From Rhodococcus sp. (in: high G+C Gram-positive bacteria) (GTDB lineage: Bacteria; Actinomycetota; Actinomycetes; Mycobacteriales; Mycobacteriaceae), in assembly GCF_023264675.1 (NCBI RefSeq), contig NZ_JAHFVG010000033.1, forward strand, positions 1-62,931: a stretch of DNA of 62,931 nt, written 5' to 3'. The translations under genes were made by a program, and so were the position numbers. The notes under the pieces were generated by a model. It saw only the letters and a list, made by a program, of their open reading frames with translations, did not search any database and had not been told where the DNA came from. Below are positions 8,419-17,162 of this stretch, in pieces. The stretch's first letter is position 1. Each line of letters opens with the position of its first letter.

Positions 8419-10137
8419 ATGCTGATCAATCCACGGGGAGAAACAGTCGCTACCGGCGTTCCGGAAGCGCTTGCCGCGCAGATGACGATGGCCGAGCAGC
8501 ACGACTGGCATCGCTCGTTCCTGCGCCGAAATCCTGTGTCGCGACGAAACTTTCTCGTCGGTTCGGCCGCTGCTGCTGCGGTCGCTGCCGTCGGGAACGC
8601 CAGGTGGTCGGGAATCGCGTATGCGCAGGACGCACCGCTTGCCGTCGGTGGCCGTCATGCGTCGTTCGGTGCGGATTCTGCGTCGCAACTGAGGTTTTCG
8701 GCGCAACTCTCGCGCAATCCGGGTGTGACGGGAGTATTCCTCGATCACGGCCCGACACCCGCCCTCGGAGCGACGACGGCAGCGGAAGTGCGTAACCTCG
8801 TGAGCCAGGTTCCGCAGACCGACGGGGGCATACTCGGAGCCGAACAGTTCTACGTCCACGTTCCCGTCGACGGTTTGGCCCCCAAGACTCCTCACTTCTA
8901 CCGGTGGCGCACCAACGACGGATATGTCAGCGACACGCAATCGGTGTGGACGGCACTGCCGCCAGGACGCGTTGCACCCTTCCGGTTCACGATGATGGGT
9001 GACCAGGGCGTCGACGAGACCCCGACACAGCCTGCCGGGTTGAAAGCCGGGGACTACGACGACCTGTATTACAAGGCCGACAACGAACCCTCCGTGAGGC
9101 ACGCGGCCAACATCGTCAAGCAGATCGCCGGCAGCAAGCCCGACTTTCACGTGCTGGCAGGTGACATCGCCTACGCGGACCCGTCGGGCGCCGGACTGCC
9201 GCCGCAGTTCGCACCGAGCGGCGCCACTCCGCCTACCGGATTCGACAAGTACAACCCCTTCGTGTGGGACGGATACTTCGCCGCGATCGAACCGAGTGCA
9301 GCAACCACACCGTGGTTCTTCGCCACCGGAAACCACGACATGGAAGCGCTGTACAGCGCGAACGGATACGGCGGGCACGCCGCACGTCTCGACCAGCCCG
9401 AGAACGGTCCTGCCGGCTGTCCTTCGGTGTATTCCTTCGTCTACGGCAACGTCGCAGTACTCTCCCTCGACGCCAACGACGTGTCGTACGAGATCAAAGC
9501 CAACACCGGATACAGCGGAGGTGCGCAGAACACGTGGGTTGAACGGACCCTCGCGAAATACCGCGCAGACAGCAACATCGACTTCATCGTCTGCTTCTTT
9601 CACCACTGCGCCTATTCGACGACAGAGGCCCATGCCAGCGACGGGGGCGTCCGCGATGCCTGGACCGCATTGTTCGACCGCTACGAAGTGGATGCCGTTC
9701 TGCAAGGGCACAATCACGTGTTCGAACGGACCGATCCGATCCGCGGCGGGCGCCCGACGAAAGCGGCGGGCGACGGCGCCGTCGTGTACCCCCGGAACGA
9801 CGGGACGGTGTACTACACGGTCGGAGGGGGCGGGCGACCCCGGTACACGTTCCAGCCGTCGGAGCAAGAGTCCTATCGGGGCAATGTGTTGCCGGACAAC
9901 AGTGTTCCCAACAGTTATGTGTGGACGCCCGACGGCGAGAAGCGTGACGAGGCCGTCGAGTGGTCGCGCGTTCGATTCCGGAATTATTCGTTCATCTCGG
10001 TCGATGTGATCCCTGGAATCCCGGGGATCGTGGCGAGCGAGATGCGCATCGCGGCCGTCGACGAATACGGACGCGAGTTCGATCGCCTCACTTTCCGCAG
10101 GGATGTTCCGCTGAACGGTGTCTTCGGGTCGTCGTGA
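8419..10137 (+). CDS. Tat-exported purple-acid-phosphatase-like metallophosphoesterase
   Basis: Protein of about 572 residues. A twin-arginine signal (SRRNFLVG followed by an Ala-rich segment) near residues 38-60 predicts folded export. An N-terminal fibronectin-like domain precedes a calcineurin-like domain with GDIAYAD, GNHD and QGHNHVFER, the metal ligands of purple acid phosphatases. It probably releases phosphate from organic esters outside the membrane. The start is uncertain: ATG 8419 is used, GTG 8368 and ATG 8482 also fit, and the last still keeps the Tat signal. A palindromic hairpin follows the stop codon. Confidence 0.88.
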   Translation: MLINPRGETVATGVPEALAAQMTMAEQHDWHRSFLRRNPVSRRNFLVGSAAAAAVAAVGNARWSGIAYAQDAPLAVGGRHASFGADSASQLRFSAQLSRNPGVTGVFLDHGPTPALGATTAAEVRNLVSQVPQTDGGILGAEQFYVHVPVDGLAPKTPHFYRWRTNDGYVSDTQSVWTALPPGRVAPFRFTMMGDQGVDETPTQPAGLKAGDYDDLYYKADNEPSVRHAANIVKQIAGSKPDFHVLAGDIAYADPSGAGLPPQFAPSGATPPTGFDKYNPFVWDGYFAAIEPSAATTPWFFATGNHDMEALYSANGYGGHAARLDQPENGPAGCPSVYSFVYGNVAVLSLDANDVSYEIKANTGYSGGAQNTWVERTLAKYRADSNIDFIVCFFHHCAYSTTEAHASDGGVRDAWTALFDRYEVDAVLQGHNHVFERTDPIRGGRPTKAAGDGAVVYPRNDGTVYYTVGGGGRPRYTFQPSEQESYRGNVLPDNSVPNSYVWTPDGEKRDEAVEWSRVRFRNYSFISVDVIPGIPGIVASEMRIAAVDEYGREFDRLTFRRDVPLNGVFGSS

Positions 10138-10203
10138 TGCGGCTTCGCCGCCCGTGTGTGCGTAGTCGGTACGGGCGGCTACTACGCGCACACCGGGGTC
10201 AGC
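10138..10203. repeat. Palindromic intergenic repeat, family A, copy 1
   Basis: Arms 10151-10166 and 10181-10197 (CCCGTGTGTGCGTAGT and a complement with one mismatch and one insertion), preceded by the shared flank TGCGGCTTCGCCG. It lies between the convergent stop codons of the phosphatase and SIMPL genes and probably ends transcription in both directions. Related copies lie at 43281-43347 and 49177-49235. Confidence 0.8.
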
Positions 10204-10861
10204 CGGCGTTGAATCTCGCGTGAACTTCGGTGCGGATCTCGATGTTCTGCGGCGCAAGTTCGAATCCGTCGTCGGCACCCTTGTAGGCGCGTGAACCCAG
10301 CGCAAATTCCTGATGCGAGGCGGAAACTCCGAGAAGCCCTGGATCGGCAACGGCGAGGGCCGTAATCGACGACCGACCGACACTCTGGGCATACACCTCG
10401 GCTTTCTCGACGGCATCCTGGACTGCAAGAGTCCGGACGTGACGTGTGCTCGCGGCGAAGCTCTCGTCCGTCAACGCCCAGTGGAAATGCCCGATGTCGA
10501 CGCCGTCCAGCGCGGTGACGGCGTAGACGAAGGCGTCGATCACGTCGAGCTGGCCGAACTCGACGTCGATGGACGCAAGCGCCTGGTAGACGTACGGCAG
10601 TTGCTCACCGTCGTGGTTGAACGGCCGGTTTCGCGAATGCCGAACCTGATCCAACGACCATGCATCGATCGGACCACTCGACGGGTTGAACAGAGGATCG
10701 ATCAATCCGGTCAGCTCTCGTACCAGCCGGTGGGCAGGTTCGGCGGCGGACTCAGCGGTGCGGCCGTCGGAACGCACGGTCAAATGCACCGTGCAGCGCT
10801 CGGGCGGGAACGAGGCCTGTCCTTGGCCGACGACAGTGATCTCGACGGGGTGCGCATCCAT
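10199..10861 (-). CDS. SIMPL (DUF541) domain protein
   Basis: Protein of 220 residues matching the SIMPL/DUF541 family: ITVVGQGQASFPPERCTVHLTV at the N-terminus, a middle beta-rich part, and AVQDAVEKAEVYAQSVG near the end. Family members are mostly periplasmic or associated with the envelope, with poorly defined roles. This one shows no signal peptide. The ATG at 10861 is used instead of the upstream start at 10891 because the family motif begins right after it. Only 57 bp separate it from the end of the upstream HerA-like gene on the same strand. Confidence 0.85.
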   Translation of the reverse strand: MDAHPVEITVVGQGQASFPPERCTVHLTVRSDGRTAESAAEPAHRLVRELTGLIDPLFNPSSGPIDAWSLDQVRHSRNRPFNHDGEQLPYVYQALASIDVEFGQLDVIDAFVYAVTALDGVDIGHFHWALTDESFAASTRHVRTLAVQDAVEKAEVYAQSVGRSSITALAVADPGLLGVSASHQEFALGSRAYKGADDGFELAPQNIEIRTEVHARFNAG

Positions 10862-10918
10862 GGTTTCGAGTGTTGCACAGCGACCGAGCACCGAGCGTCG
10901 CGTTCGGCCCCTTGTGTT

Positions 10919-13900
10919 TCACATTGTCCGGTCGATTGGCTTGTGCGCCAGGTCGATGACCTCTTCCGATGTCAGGGGGCTTTTGGGGTGATAGCTGAGG
11001 CACAGGGGCGCTTGAATCTTGTTGAAGCCAGCGCCTTCCACTGCGGCATAGAACTGTCCAGTTTTCAGACGTCCGATGTCTGTGGCCGAGCTGCCTTTCG
11101 CGCGCGCCATCTCTTGCGCTGCATCGATCTGTACAGGGCTGTTCAAGAACCCGAAGAACTGCGTCGCGGCATTGCCTGGGATTCGGTTGTTCAACCCCTT
11201 CGGCGCTTGAGTCGCGAAGACAAGCCCCAGGCCGTACTTGCGGGCCTGCGAGGCCAGAGCCAACGTGCTCTGGGTACAAGCCGTCATTGCACCTGATGGC
11301 GCAAGGGTCTGAGCCTCGTCCATGACGAACAATCCACCGAGCGGCTTCTCTCCTGCGGGATTCTTCTTGATCCAGGCGAACAACGCCATCTGCAGCTGGT
11401 TGACGAAACTCTGTCGCTGCTCGTCGGACGGGAGACCAACCATGCTGATCACCGAGATTCGTGCACGTTTGCCCGCCGACGGTGTCAGGAGCAAGCCTGG
11501 ATCAACAGGTGTGCCTTCGCCACCGAACATCGGATCGGTCACCATCGAAGCGCGAAGAGTCTGCGCGATATCGGCGGCGATCTTCTCGGAATTTTCGAGA
11601 TTGCTGATGTAGTCGGGAAATTCCGACAGGAGGTCGATGAACTGGACCAAGCTGTTACCGGACGAGCGACCGAAGTGCTCCAATGCCTGCTTCAGAACAG
11701 CCTGTTGCTGAAGTGCTTTCGAGGTGTTTCCGGCGATCCGTGCCCGGGGAGCCAGCGTGGCAACTGCCGCATCGATCGCTTCGTTGAACTCGTCGGGGAA
11801 GTCGACAACGCTGGAGAAATCAGGGAGAGGTTGGAAGCTGATCGGCCGACCGGCCGCGCGTCGCGGAGTCCACACCACAACTTCGGTGTTCCGGTGGTAC
11901 TCCGCAGCCCGACTGACCTCTACATCGTCCCAGTGTGGCGGGGGCGTAGGCCACTCGAGGCCGAGCCGAGCCAGATCATTGTTGGGATCGAGGACAATCG
12001 AGGAGACCCCACGCAACGCACATTCCTCGACCAGCCGTCGGATGAGGACAGTTTTGCCGGAACCCGACCCCGCGAAGATTGCTGTGTGTTTGCGTAGTGC
12101 TTCGAGATCGACATGAAGGTGGCCAGAGCCATCGATACGACTTCCGAGCGGGACAGTATTCGGATCGGTCTCCAGATCTGGAAGAACCGTCTTCGAAGGC
12201 TCGACGTCGTTCGATTCATCGGTTGCATCGATGCCGTCGTCATCGGACACTTCGCTCACGATGAACAATCCGGAATTCGTGTTTGTCCGATCCTCCAGCG
12301 CATCAACCAAAACCTTGATCCGGTGAGCCGGCCGACGGGAAGTGAGCCACCCGTCGAGAACGGGTGACCCTTCTTCGAGCATGTCGCCCAGTGCCGACAG
12401 CGACGCCAACTCATCTTCGGATATCGATAGTGTGCGCCCGCCCGCCTGCTCGAACTCGTTGACAGCTTCGGCTGTCTTCGGTCCCCTCGACCATTCGACG
12501 TTGCGGATGACGAAAAGTTTGCGACGAGAAATTCCGGTGTGTAGGCCGGCGGTAGTTGCTGCTGCTCGCAGGCGATTCAAAACGGCCACTGCGCTTTCCG
12601 ACGCAATAGCCCTGAACGCCCAGTGTTGTTCGTCTTCGGTTGCCGGATCCAGTTTTTGTCGCAAGCGAGCATGAAGGGCAGGCTTCGCGCTCGGAAGGTT
12701 GTCCAGAGTAAAAGCGTCGCCGATGCTGCCCAATTCTTTGATCCACGCAGTGAGACCTGCGGACAGCAGGGGCGGTATGAGCTTGTCTTCGAACTTGTGG
12801 CTGGTCGGTAGATTCGTGACGGCTTCTTTGCGGAACTCCGCGAACCGAACGTCGAGCAGTTCGAGTTCGGCTTCGTCCCCGCTGTCGTCGATTAAGTCGG
12901 TTTGATCGCCGACGAGATCTGTCAGCATCGTTACTTGACCAGACTCCAGGCACCGTCGAATGTGCTTGTCGACGTTTATCATCAGTTGCCGAGGAGTTAT
13001 ACCCTGGGCCGACTCGAAGGCCGAGGGAGATACCGGCCACGTCGGATAAGGTGGTTCGAAACCGAGCGGACCGTACTTGGCCTTGAAGCGCTTTTCGAGA
13101 ATCTCTTCGGCAACGGAGCCTGACGGCAGTCCTTTGAGCGGCTTGCTCTTACGAAAGCGATCGCTGACGGTTCGGCTTGCGGTTCCCTCGATCAAGGTCC
13201 AGACACTCGGTAGACATGCCACGACGGAGGCAGTACGGCCGAGATTCTCGCGTAGCGACATGAGTCCATGCGCAACCTGCTCCAGAACGAGGTTGTCGAA
13301 AGAGTCAGGGTCGCTTTGCGCCTCGGTCGACGAACGAGATTGGGCGAGCAGCGTATCGATCTGGTCGACAGCCAACACCGAGGGACCTGTAGCGGCGAGC
13401 AAACGAGATATGTCCCGCACAATCTGTTGTGGGGTTACTACGGTCGGCTGGATTCCCCACTTCTCACGAGATCCCGCTTGTACTTCTTCGATCGATTGAA
13501 GGAAGGCATTTCCCACATCGAGAACGCTCAAGTCGCCTGTTGCATAGAGCGTCAACGCTCTGAGTGTCGATTGACTCTGATTCATCAGCCGAGGCTGAAC
13601 AGCATGGACAGCAGCGATGAATTTGTCGAGCATTTCGGGCGTCAGTTTGTCCTCGCCGATGATTGCTCGACGCTCGGCGCGGCTGATGTTCGTGGTGGAT
13701 GCGAGACGCCAGAGAAACAACCGCAGCTGAGTTCCCTGCTCCGGGGCCGGCCGAGTCAGATCATCGAGCATTCCTACTACGGTCGTTTGCCAGAATGTTG
13801 TGGCATCGAGCAGTCCAATGAGGAAGAAGTACCCGCCGTTGGCCTGAACACGTTCACGAACCTGACCTAGCAGATGTGTCTTCCCAGATCCGGCTTCGCC

Positions 13901-14092
13901 CTGCAACGCGACACCGATCGGACTCGCGTCGTGACTGGCATCCGCATCGTCGAACGCCTCCATCATGAGATTCAATGCCGTGTCGTGAAGTGAGTGAGCG
14001 TGCAGTTCCGACTGTGATCGCCACACGTCGTCCGGGGTGGGAGCCCAATTCAGTCTGATGGACCTCAGAGCTTTTCTCTCGAGAGAATTCAC
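10919..14092 (-). CDS. Double ATPase: N-terminal AAA/ORC-like and C-terminal HerA/FtsK-like
   Basis: Protein of 1057 residues with two P-loop modules. N-terminal: Walker A GEAGSGKT (about 66-72) and Walker B VLAVDQID (about 239-246), as in ORC/BrxC-like AAA ATPases. A non-conserved middle of about 300 residues follows. C-terminal: Walker A FAGSGSGKT (about 673-681) and Walker B LFVMDEAQ (about 921-928), followed by an FATQAPKGL stretch typical of HerA/FtsK DNA translocases. The GTG start overlaps the stop of the preceding gene by 4 bases. By eye its base composition is less GC-rich than the surroundings. Its nuclease and winged-helix partners make a DNA-defence role likely, but this is inference. 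Confidence 0.85.
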   Translation of the reverse strand: MNSLERKALRSIRLNWAPTPDDVWRSQSELHAHSLHDTALNLMMEAFDDADASHDASPIGVALQGEAGSGKTHLLGQVRERVQANGGYFFLIGLLDATTFWQTTVVGMLDDLTRPAPEQGTQLRLFLWRLASTTNISRAERRAIIGEDKLTPEMLDKFIAAVHAVQPRLMNQSQSTLRALTLYATGDLSVLDVGNAFLQSIEEVQAGSREKWGIQPTVVTPQQIVRDISRLLAATGPSVLAVDQIDTLLAQSRSSTEAQSDPDSFDNLVLEQVAHGLMSLRENLGRTASVVACLPSVWTLIEGTASRTVSDRFRKSKPLKGLPSGSVAEEILEKRFKAKYGPLGFEPPYPTWPVSPSAFESAQGITPRQLMINVDKHIRRCLESGQVTMLTDLVGDQTDLIDDSGDEAELELLDVRFAEFRKEAVTNLPTSHKFEDKLIPPLLSAGLTAWIKELGSIGDAFTLDNLPSAKPALHARLRQKLDPATEDEQHWAFRAIASESAVAVLNRLRAAATTAGLHTGISRRKLFVIRNVEWSRGPKTAEAVNEFEQAGGRTLSISEDELASLSALGDMLEEGSPVLDGWLTSRRPAHRIKVLVDALEDRTNTNSGLFIVSEVSDDDGIDATDESNDVEPSKTVLPDLETDPNTVPLGSRIDGSGHLHVDLEALRKHTAIFAGSGSGKTVLIRRLVEECALRGVSSIVLDPNNDLARLGLEWPTPPPHWDDVEVSRAAEYHRNTEVVVWTPRRAAGRPISFQPLPDFSSVVDFPDEFNEAIDAAVATLAPRARIAGNTSKALQQQAVLKQALEHFGRSSGNSLVQFIDLLSEFPDYISNLENSEKIAADIAQTLRASMVTDPMFGGEGTPVDPGLLLTPSAGKRARISVISMVGLPSDEQRQSFVNQLQMALFAWIKKNPAGEKPLGGLFVMDEAQTLAPSGAMTACTQSTLALASQARKYGLGLVFATQAPKGLNNRIPGNAATQFFGFLNSPVQIDAAQEMARAKGSSATDIGRLKTGQFYAAVEGAGFNKIQAPLCLSYHPKSPLTSEEVIDLAHKPIDRTM

Positions 14093-14739
14093 GATGCCTC
14101 GATCGCGATCAAGTGGACTGGTCGCCCGGCGATTGTTATGGCCGCGCCCCTCACCGTATCCCTCAAGGCCTTTTGGTTCTCCTCGGCGATCAAGCTGACG
14201 TCGTCATCCCGGTACATTTCGCCGAGTGCTCTGTCCAGCTTCGGTTTCGGGATGTCGTCGAGGGCGCTGCGTACATCGAACAGGGTTACCCATGCTCCAC
14301 GCTTGGGTGCGATCGACGCATAGGCCGTTCGGATTCGGGCGTCGATGCTCTCGGTCGGGGTGACGACTGGTGACGTTTCTGCCGGTGCAGGGGCATCTGT
14401 TCGAAAGACGTCGGAGGGCCGGAGATCTTGCCGGTCGAGAAAGCGCTGCAATCCACCCAGAATTGCGTACATCCCGCGAGCCTGGGGCGTCGCACGGGGC
14501 GGCGGTCCGCTCTTCAACTCGCGCGCGCATTCTGCCCAACCCTTGTCGGTGAGGGAGTGCACCATCGGAGTTTTGGTACGGTCGGTCTCGATGAGACGTA
14601 GGCGGTTCAACCGTTCGCGATGGTCTTTCTTGAGCTCGGGACCAAGCTCCTTCAACCGAGTGTTCGACGTCTCCTCCGCCTGAGACATCAGCACGAGAAG
14701 AATCAGTCTCTCGGTGCCGGTCAGCTCGTCACTCGTCAC
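14089..14739 (-). CDS. Winged-helix-like protein of the HerA/nuclease operon
   Basis: Unrecognised protein of about 216 residues. The first 70 residues (TGTERLILLVLM, then RLNRLRLIETDR, then HSLTDKGWAECAREL) read like a winged-helix DNA-binding or dimerisation fold with a wing ending in a LTDKG turn. The C-terminal half has a second compact helical part. Start: GTG at 14739, preceded by GAAGGGA; GTG 14763 is also possible. It overlaps the nuclease gene upstream by 11 bases (35 with the longer start) and the ATPase gene downstream by 4, so the three are surely cotranscribed. It could be an adaptor between nuclease and translocase or an autoregulator. Confidence 0.7.
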   Translation of the reverse strand: MTSDELTGTERLILLVLMSQAEETSNTRLKELGPELKKDHRERLNRLRLIETDRTKTPMVHSLTDKGWAECARELKSGPPPRATPQARGMYAILGGLQRFLDRQDLRPSDVFRTDAPAPAETSPVVTPTESIDARIRTAYASIAPKRGAWVTLFDVRSALDDIPKPKLDRALGEMYRDDDVSLIAEENQKALRDTVRGAAITIAGRPVHLIAIEAS

Positions 14740-15790
14740 TGGGCGTCCCTTCGATAGGTGCACTACGCGGAGCCGGGCTCCGTTTGTTCTTGATGAAGTT
14801 CTCGATTGCGGAGACTACAGCGGCGACGTCGTCGAAGATTTGTCTGTTGGTGAACCGCAGGACTGCGTGCCCATGAACCTGTAGTACGACATCCCTTTCG
14901 CGGTCTCGTTCGAACTTCATCTTCTGTCGGTGATCGTCGCCGTCGACCTCGACCACACAATGCTCGTTCGGCCATCTGAGATCGACGACGAAGCGCTCGT
15001 GCAGGACGCTGACGTGGAACGGTTGATTCCATTCACGCCCGAACGCCCAATCGCAGCGCGACAGTGCGCGTTCGAGCGTCTTCTCGGCTTCGCTTCCCGG
15101 ATGAGGCTTCCCGGCGAGCGCGGGAACATAGACGGCCGCGATCTCGGTGGCACCGGAACCCTGTCGGTACCTACTGGATGGAAAAGCTTCGAAGCTGTGC
15201 ACCCTGTCGGAATCGAGTTCGTCGGGACCCACAATCCAGACAGTGACGCCGCCTTGCTGGCACAGCCATTCGCATGCTCCGACCAACTGGACGACCTGAT
15301 CGGTGGTGAGCGTGTTCGACACGCTCAGGATCACAGTGAGGCGCGTTCGTTCGTATGTGCTGACAATCAACCTTCGAAGTCCCTCGGCGCGGGTTCGATC
15401 GATGAAAGTCTTACTCATGGGACGGGCGAGTATCGCGGATTCGGCCATCGCACGGACGAATGGGCTGAAATGGTCGGACTGGGCTGCTAGATCCGATGCC
15501 AACTTTTTGGCGGCCATCAGATCCAGGCGGTTGGGACCATCGAGGTCTCCAGCGCCCGGCAGCCATGAAGGAAACATCTGTCGCGCAGTTGTTTCCAAAC
15601 AATCGAGTACCAGCGTGACTACTTGACCCTGCGATCGGATGAACTGGATGGGGATGGTGATGATGGCGGGTGCGTCCGAGGGAAGCGGATCCAGGGCCGC
15701 AGCGACGTCGAGGGCGTTCGCGCCAACGAGTAGCGTGACGCGGTTGGTCGAAATAGCTCGGTACCAATCGTCAGCGTCGCGATCGGTCAA
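14729..15790 (-). CDS. Protein with C-terminal Vsr/DUF559-like endonuclease domain
   Basis: Protein of 353 residues. Residues 1-230 form an unrecognised alpha/beta domain. Residues 234-335 match the PD-(D/E)XK fold of DUF559/Vsr-type nucleases: a leading Glu helix (SEAEKTLERAL), Asp270, Glu281-Val-Asp283, the Gly-Asp-Asp-His turn, and the closing HAVLRFTN strand. All expected metal ligands are present, so it should be active. TTG start with GGAGA 6-7 bases upstream. It is first in an operon with the winged-helix-like and HerA-like genes. Pairing a nuclease with a HerA-type translocase is a known pattern in phage defence. Confidence 0.82.
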   Translation of the reverse strand: MTDRDADDWYRAISTNRVTLLVGANALDVAAALDPLPSDAPAIITIPIQFIRSQGQVVTLVLDCLETTARQMFPSWLPGAGDLDGPNRLDLMAAKKLASDLAAQSDHFSPFVRAMAESAILARPMSKTFIDRTRAEGLRRLIVSTYERTRLTVILSVSNTLTTDQVVQLVGACEWLCQQGGVTVWIVGPDELDSDRVHSFEAFPSSRYRQGSGATEIAAVYVPALAGKPHPGSEAEKTLERALSRCDWAFGREWNQPFHVSVLHERFVVDLRWPNEHCVVEVDGDDHRQKMKFERDRERDVVLQVHGHAVLRFTNRQIFDDVAAVVSAIENFIKNKRSPAPRSAPIEGTPSDE

Positions 15791-15993
15791 CGAAATCTCC
15801 GAAGTGAAGGTGCTGACTCGGTGGTGGCGCGATCGCCGCGCCAGTGAAATTCGTTGATATCGGACATCGGGTCAAGTTTGTCACGCTTGAATGTCCTGCG
15901 CACTGGGCAACCGGGACAACGGCAGTGTGATCTGCGCCTTCGCCGGCGACCCCGGTGCAAGTTCATTCACTCGGATGACTCCGCTGTTTGTTA

Positions 15994-16052
15994 GCCGAGA
16001 TCGAGGTTGCGTCGGGAAATCGCCCGAAAGGCGTCGTAACCTCGATCTCGGC
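15994..16052. promoter_or_regulatory. Long inverted repeat upstream of the DinB gene
   Basis: Perfect 15-bp arms (15994-16008 and 16038-16052, GCCGAGATCGAGGTT and its complement) around a 29-bp spacer, 25 bp before the polymerase start. It could be a regulator site or a leader hairpin sequestering the start region. No SOS-box-like sequence was seen. Confidence 0.6.
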
Positions 16053-16076
16053 GGGCAGGTGACGGAGAATGTCCCC

Positions 16077-17162
16077 ATGACAACCCCGGTGCGCCGACGG
16101 TGGGTGCTGCACGTCGACATGGATCAGTTCATCGCCGCTGTCGAGGTGCTACGCAACCCCGAACTCGTCGGCAAGCAGGTTGTGGTCGGAGGTAGGGGAG
16201 ACCCGACCGAACGCGGCGTGGTCTCGACGGCGTCGTACGAGGCCCGGGCGTTCGGCGTCGGCTCGGGGATGCCGCTTCGTGTTGCCGCGAAGAAACTTCC
16301 CGACGCGATCTTCTTGCCGGTCGACGGCGAGGCGTACACCGAAGCGTCGAACGGCGTCATGGAGGCTCTTCGGAGTCTTGGCGTCGTGGTGGAGGTGATG
16401 GGCTGGGACGAAGCATTTCTCGGGGTCGAGACCGACGATCCGGTGGCGTTCGCCCGGCGGGTTCACGACACAGTGTTCGAGGCCACGTCGTTGCATTGCT
16501 CGGTTGGCATCGGCGACAACAAGTTACGCGCCAAGATCGCGACCGACTTCGGCAAGCCTCAGGGTATTTACACTCTGACGAGCGAAAACTGGTTCGACGT
16601 CATGGGGGATCGGACCACCGATGCGCTGTGGGGAATCGGCAAGAAGACCGCGAAGAAGCTTGCGCTGCTGGGGATCACGACGGTTGCCGAGCTGGCCGCT
16701 ACCGAGGACAGCCTTCTGGCAGCGTCGTTCGGGCCGAAGACGGGCCCCTGGATCGGCACCAAGGGCCGCGGCATCGACCTGTCTCCGGTTTCCGCCGAGC
16801 CGTGGGTCGCGCGCTCACACAGTCGCGAGACTACATTTCAGCACGACCTCGACGACTGGAATCTCGTCACCGAAGAGGTCCGACGACTTGCGCTGCGAGT
16901 GCGCGATGATCTTCTCGCCGAGAATCGAATGGCCGTCCGTGTCACCCTGAAGGTTCGGTACGTTCCCTTCGAAACGCACACCACTACAGCGCCTCTCGTA
17001 GCTCCGACGTTCGAGCCCGAGGTCATCTCCGATGCGGCGGCGGCTCTGATCGAACGCCTCGATCACACTCGTGCAGTCAGACTCATGGGTGTGCGATTGG
17101 AGATGACGCCACCGGTGGTTCAGACAGCGGCGAACAGCGCGGGCGACGATCCCGGCACCTGA
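16077..17162 (+). CDS. dinB: DNA polymerase IV-like (Y-family) polymerase
   Basis: Protein of 361 residues, close to the family norm. Translesion polymerase copying damaged DNA with low fidelity. Seen: the N-terminal catalytic HVDMDQFIAAVE, YEARAFGVGSGMP, the second acidic cluster where YLD/SIDE is usual but here reads MGWDEAFLG, the helix-hairpin-helix GIGKKTAKKLALLGI, and a C-terminal little-finger region. No beta-clamp-binding peptide (QxxLF) is obvious at the C-terminus. ATG with GGAG 13 bases upstream. The final 43 bases overlap the convergent MBL gene. Confidence 0.88.
   Translation: MTTPVRRRWVLHVDMDQFIAAVEVLRNPELVGKQVVVGGRGDPTERGVVSTASYEARAFGVGSGMPLRVAAKKLPDAIFLPVDGEAYTEASNGVMEALRSLGVVVEVMGWDEAFLGVETDDPVAFARRVHDTVFEATSLHCSVGIGDNKLRAKIATDFGKPQGIYTLTSENWFDVMGDRTTDALWGIGKKTAKKLALLGITTVAELAATEDSLLAASFGPKTGPWIGTKGRGIDLSPVSAEPWVARSHSRETTFQHDLDDWNLVTEEVRRLALRVRDDLLAENRMAVRVTLKVRYVPFETHTTTAPLVAPTFEPEVISDAAAALIERLDHTRAVRLMGVRLEMTPPVVQTAANSAGDDPGT

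Noticed and set aside
8344..10428. 694-residue minus-strand frame opposite the phosphatase
   Set aside because: Antisense to a clear Tat-exported phosphatase with complete motifs, and it has no family features itself.
16000..16076. SOS (LexA) box before dinB
   Set aside because: The inverted repeat there does not match TCGAAC-N4-GTTCGA, and no other candidate is present.
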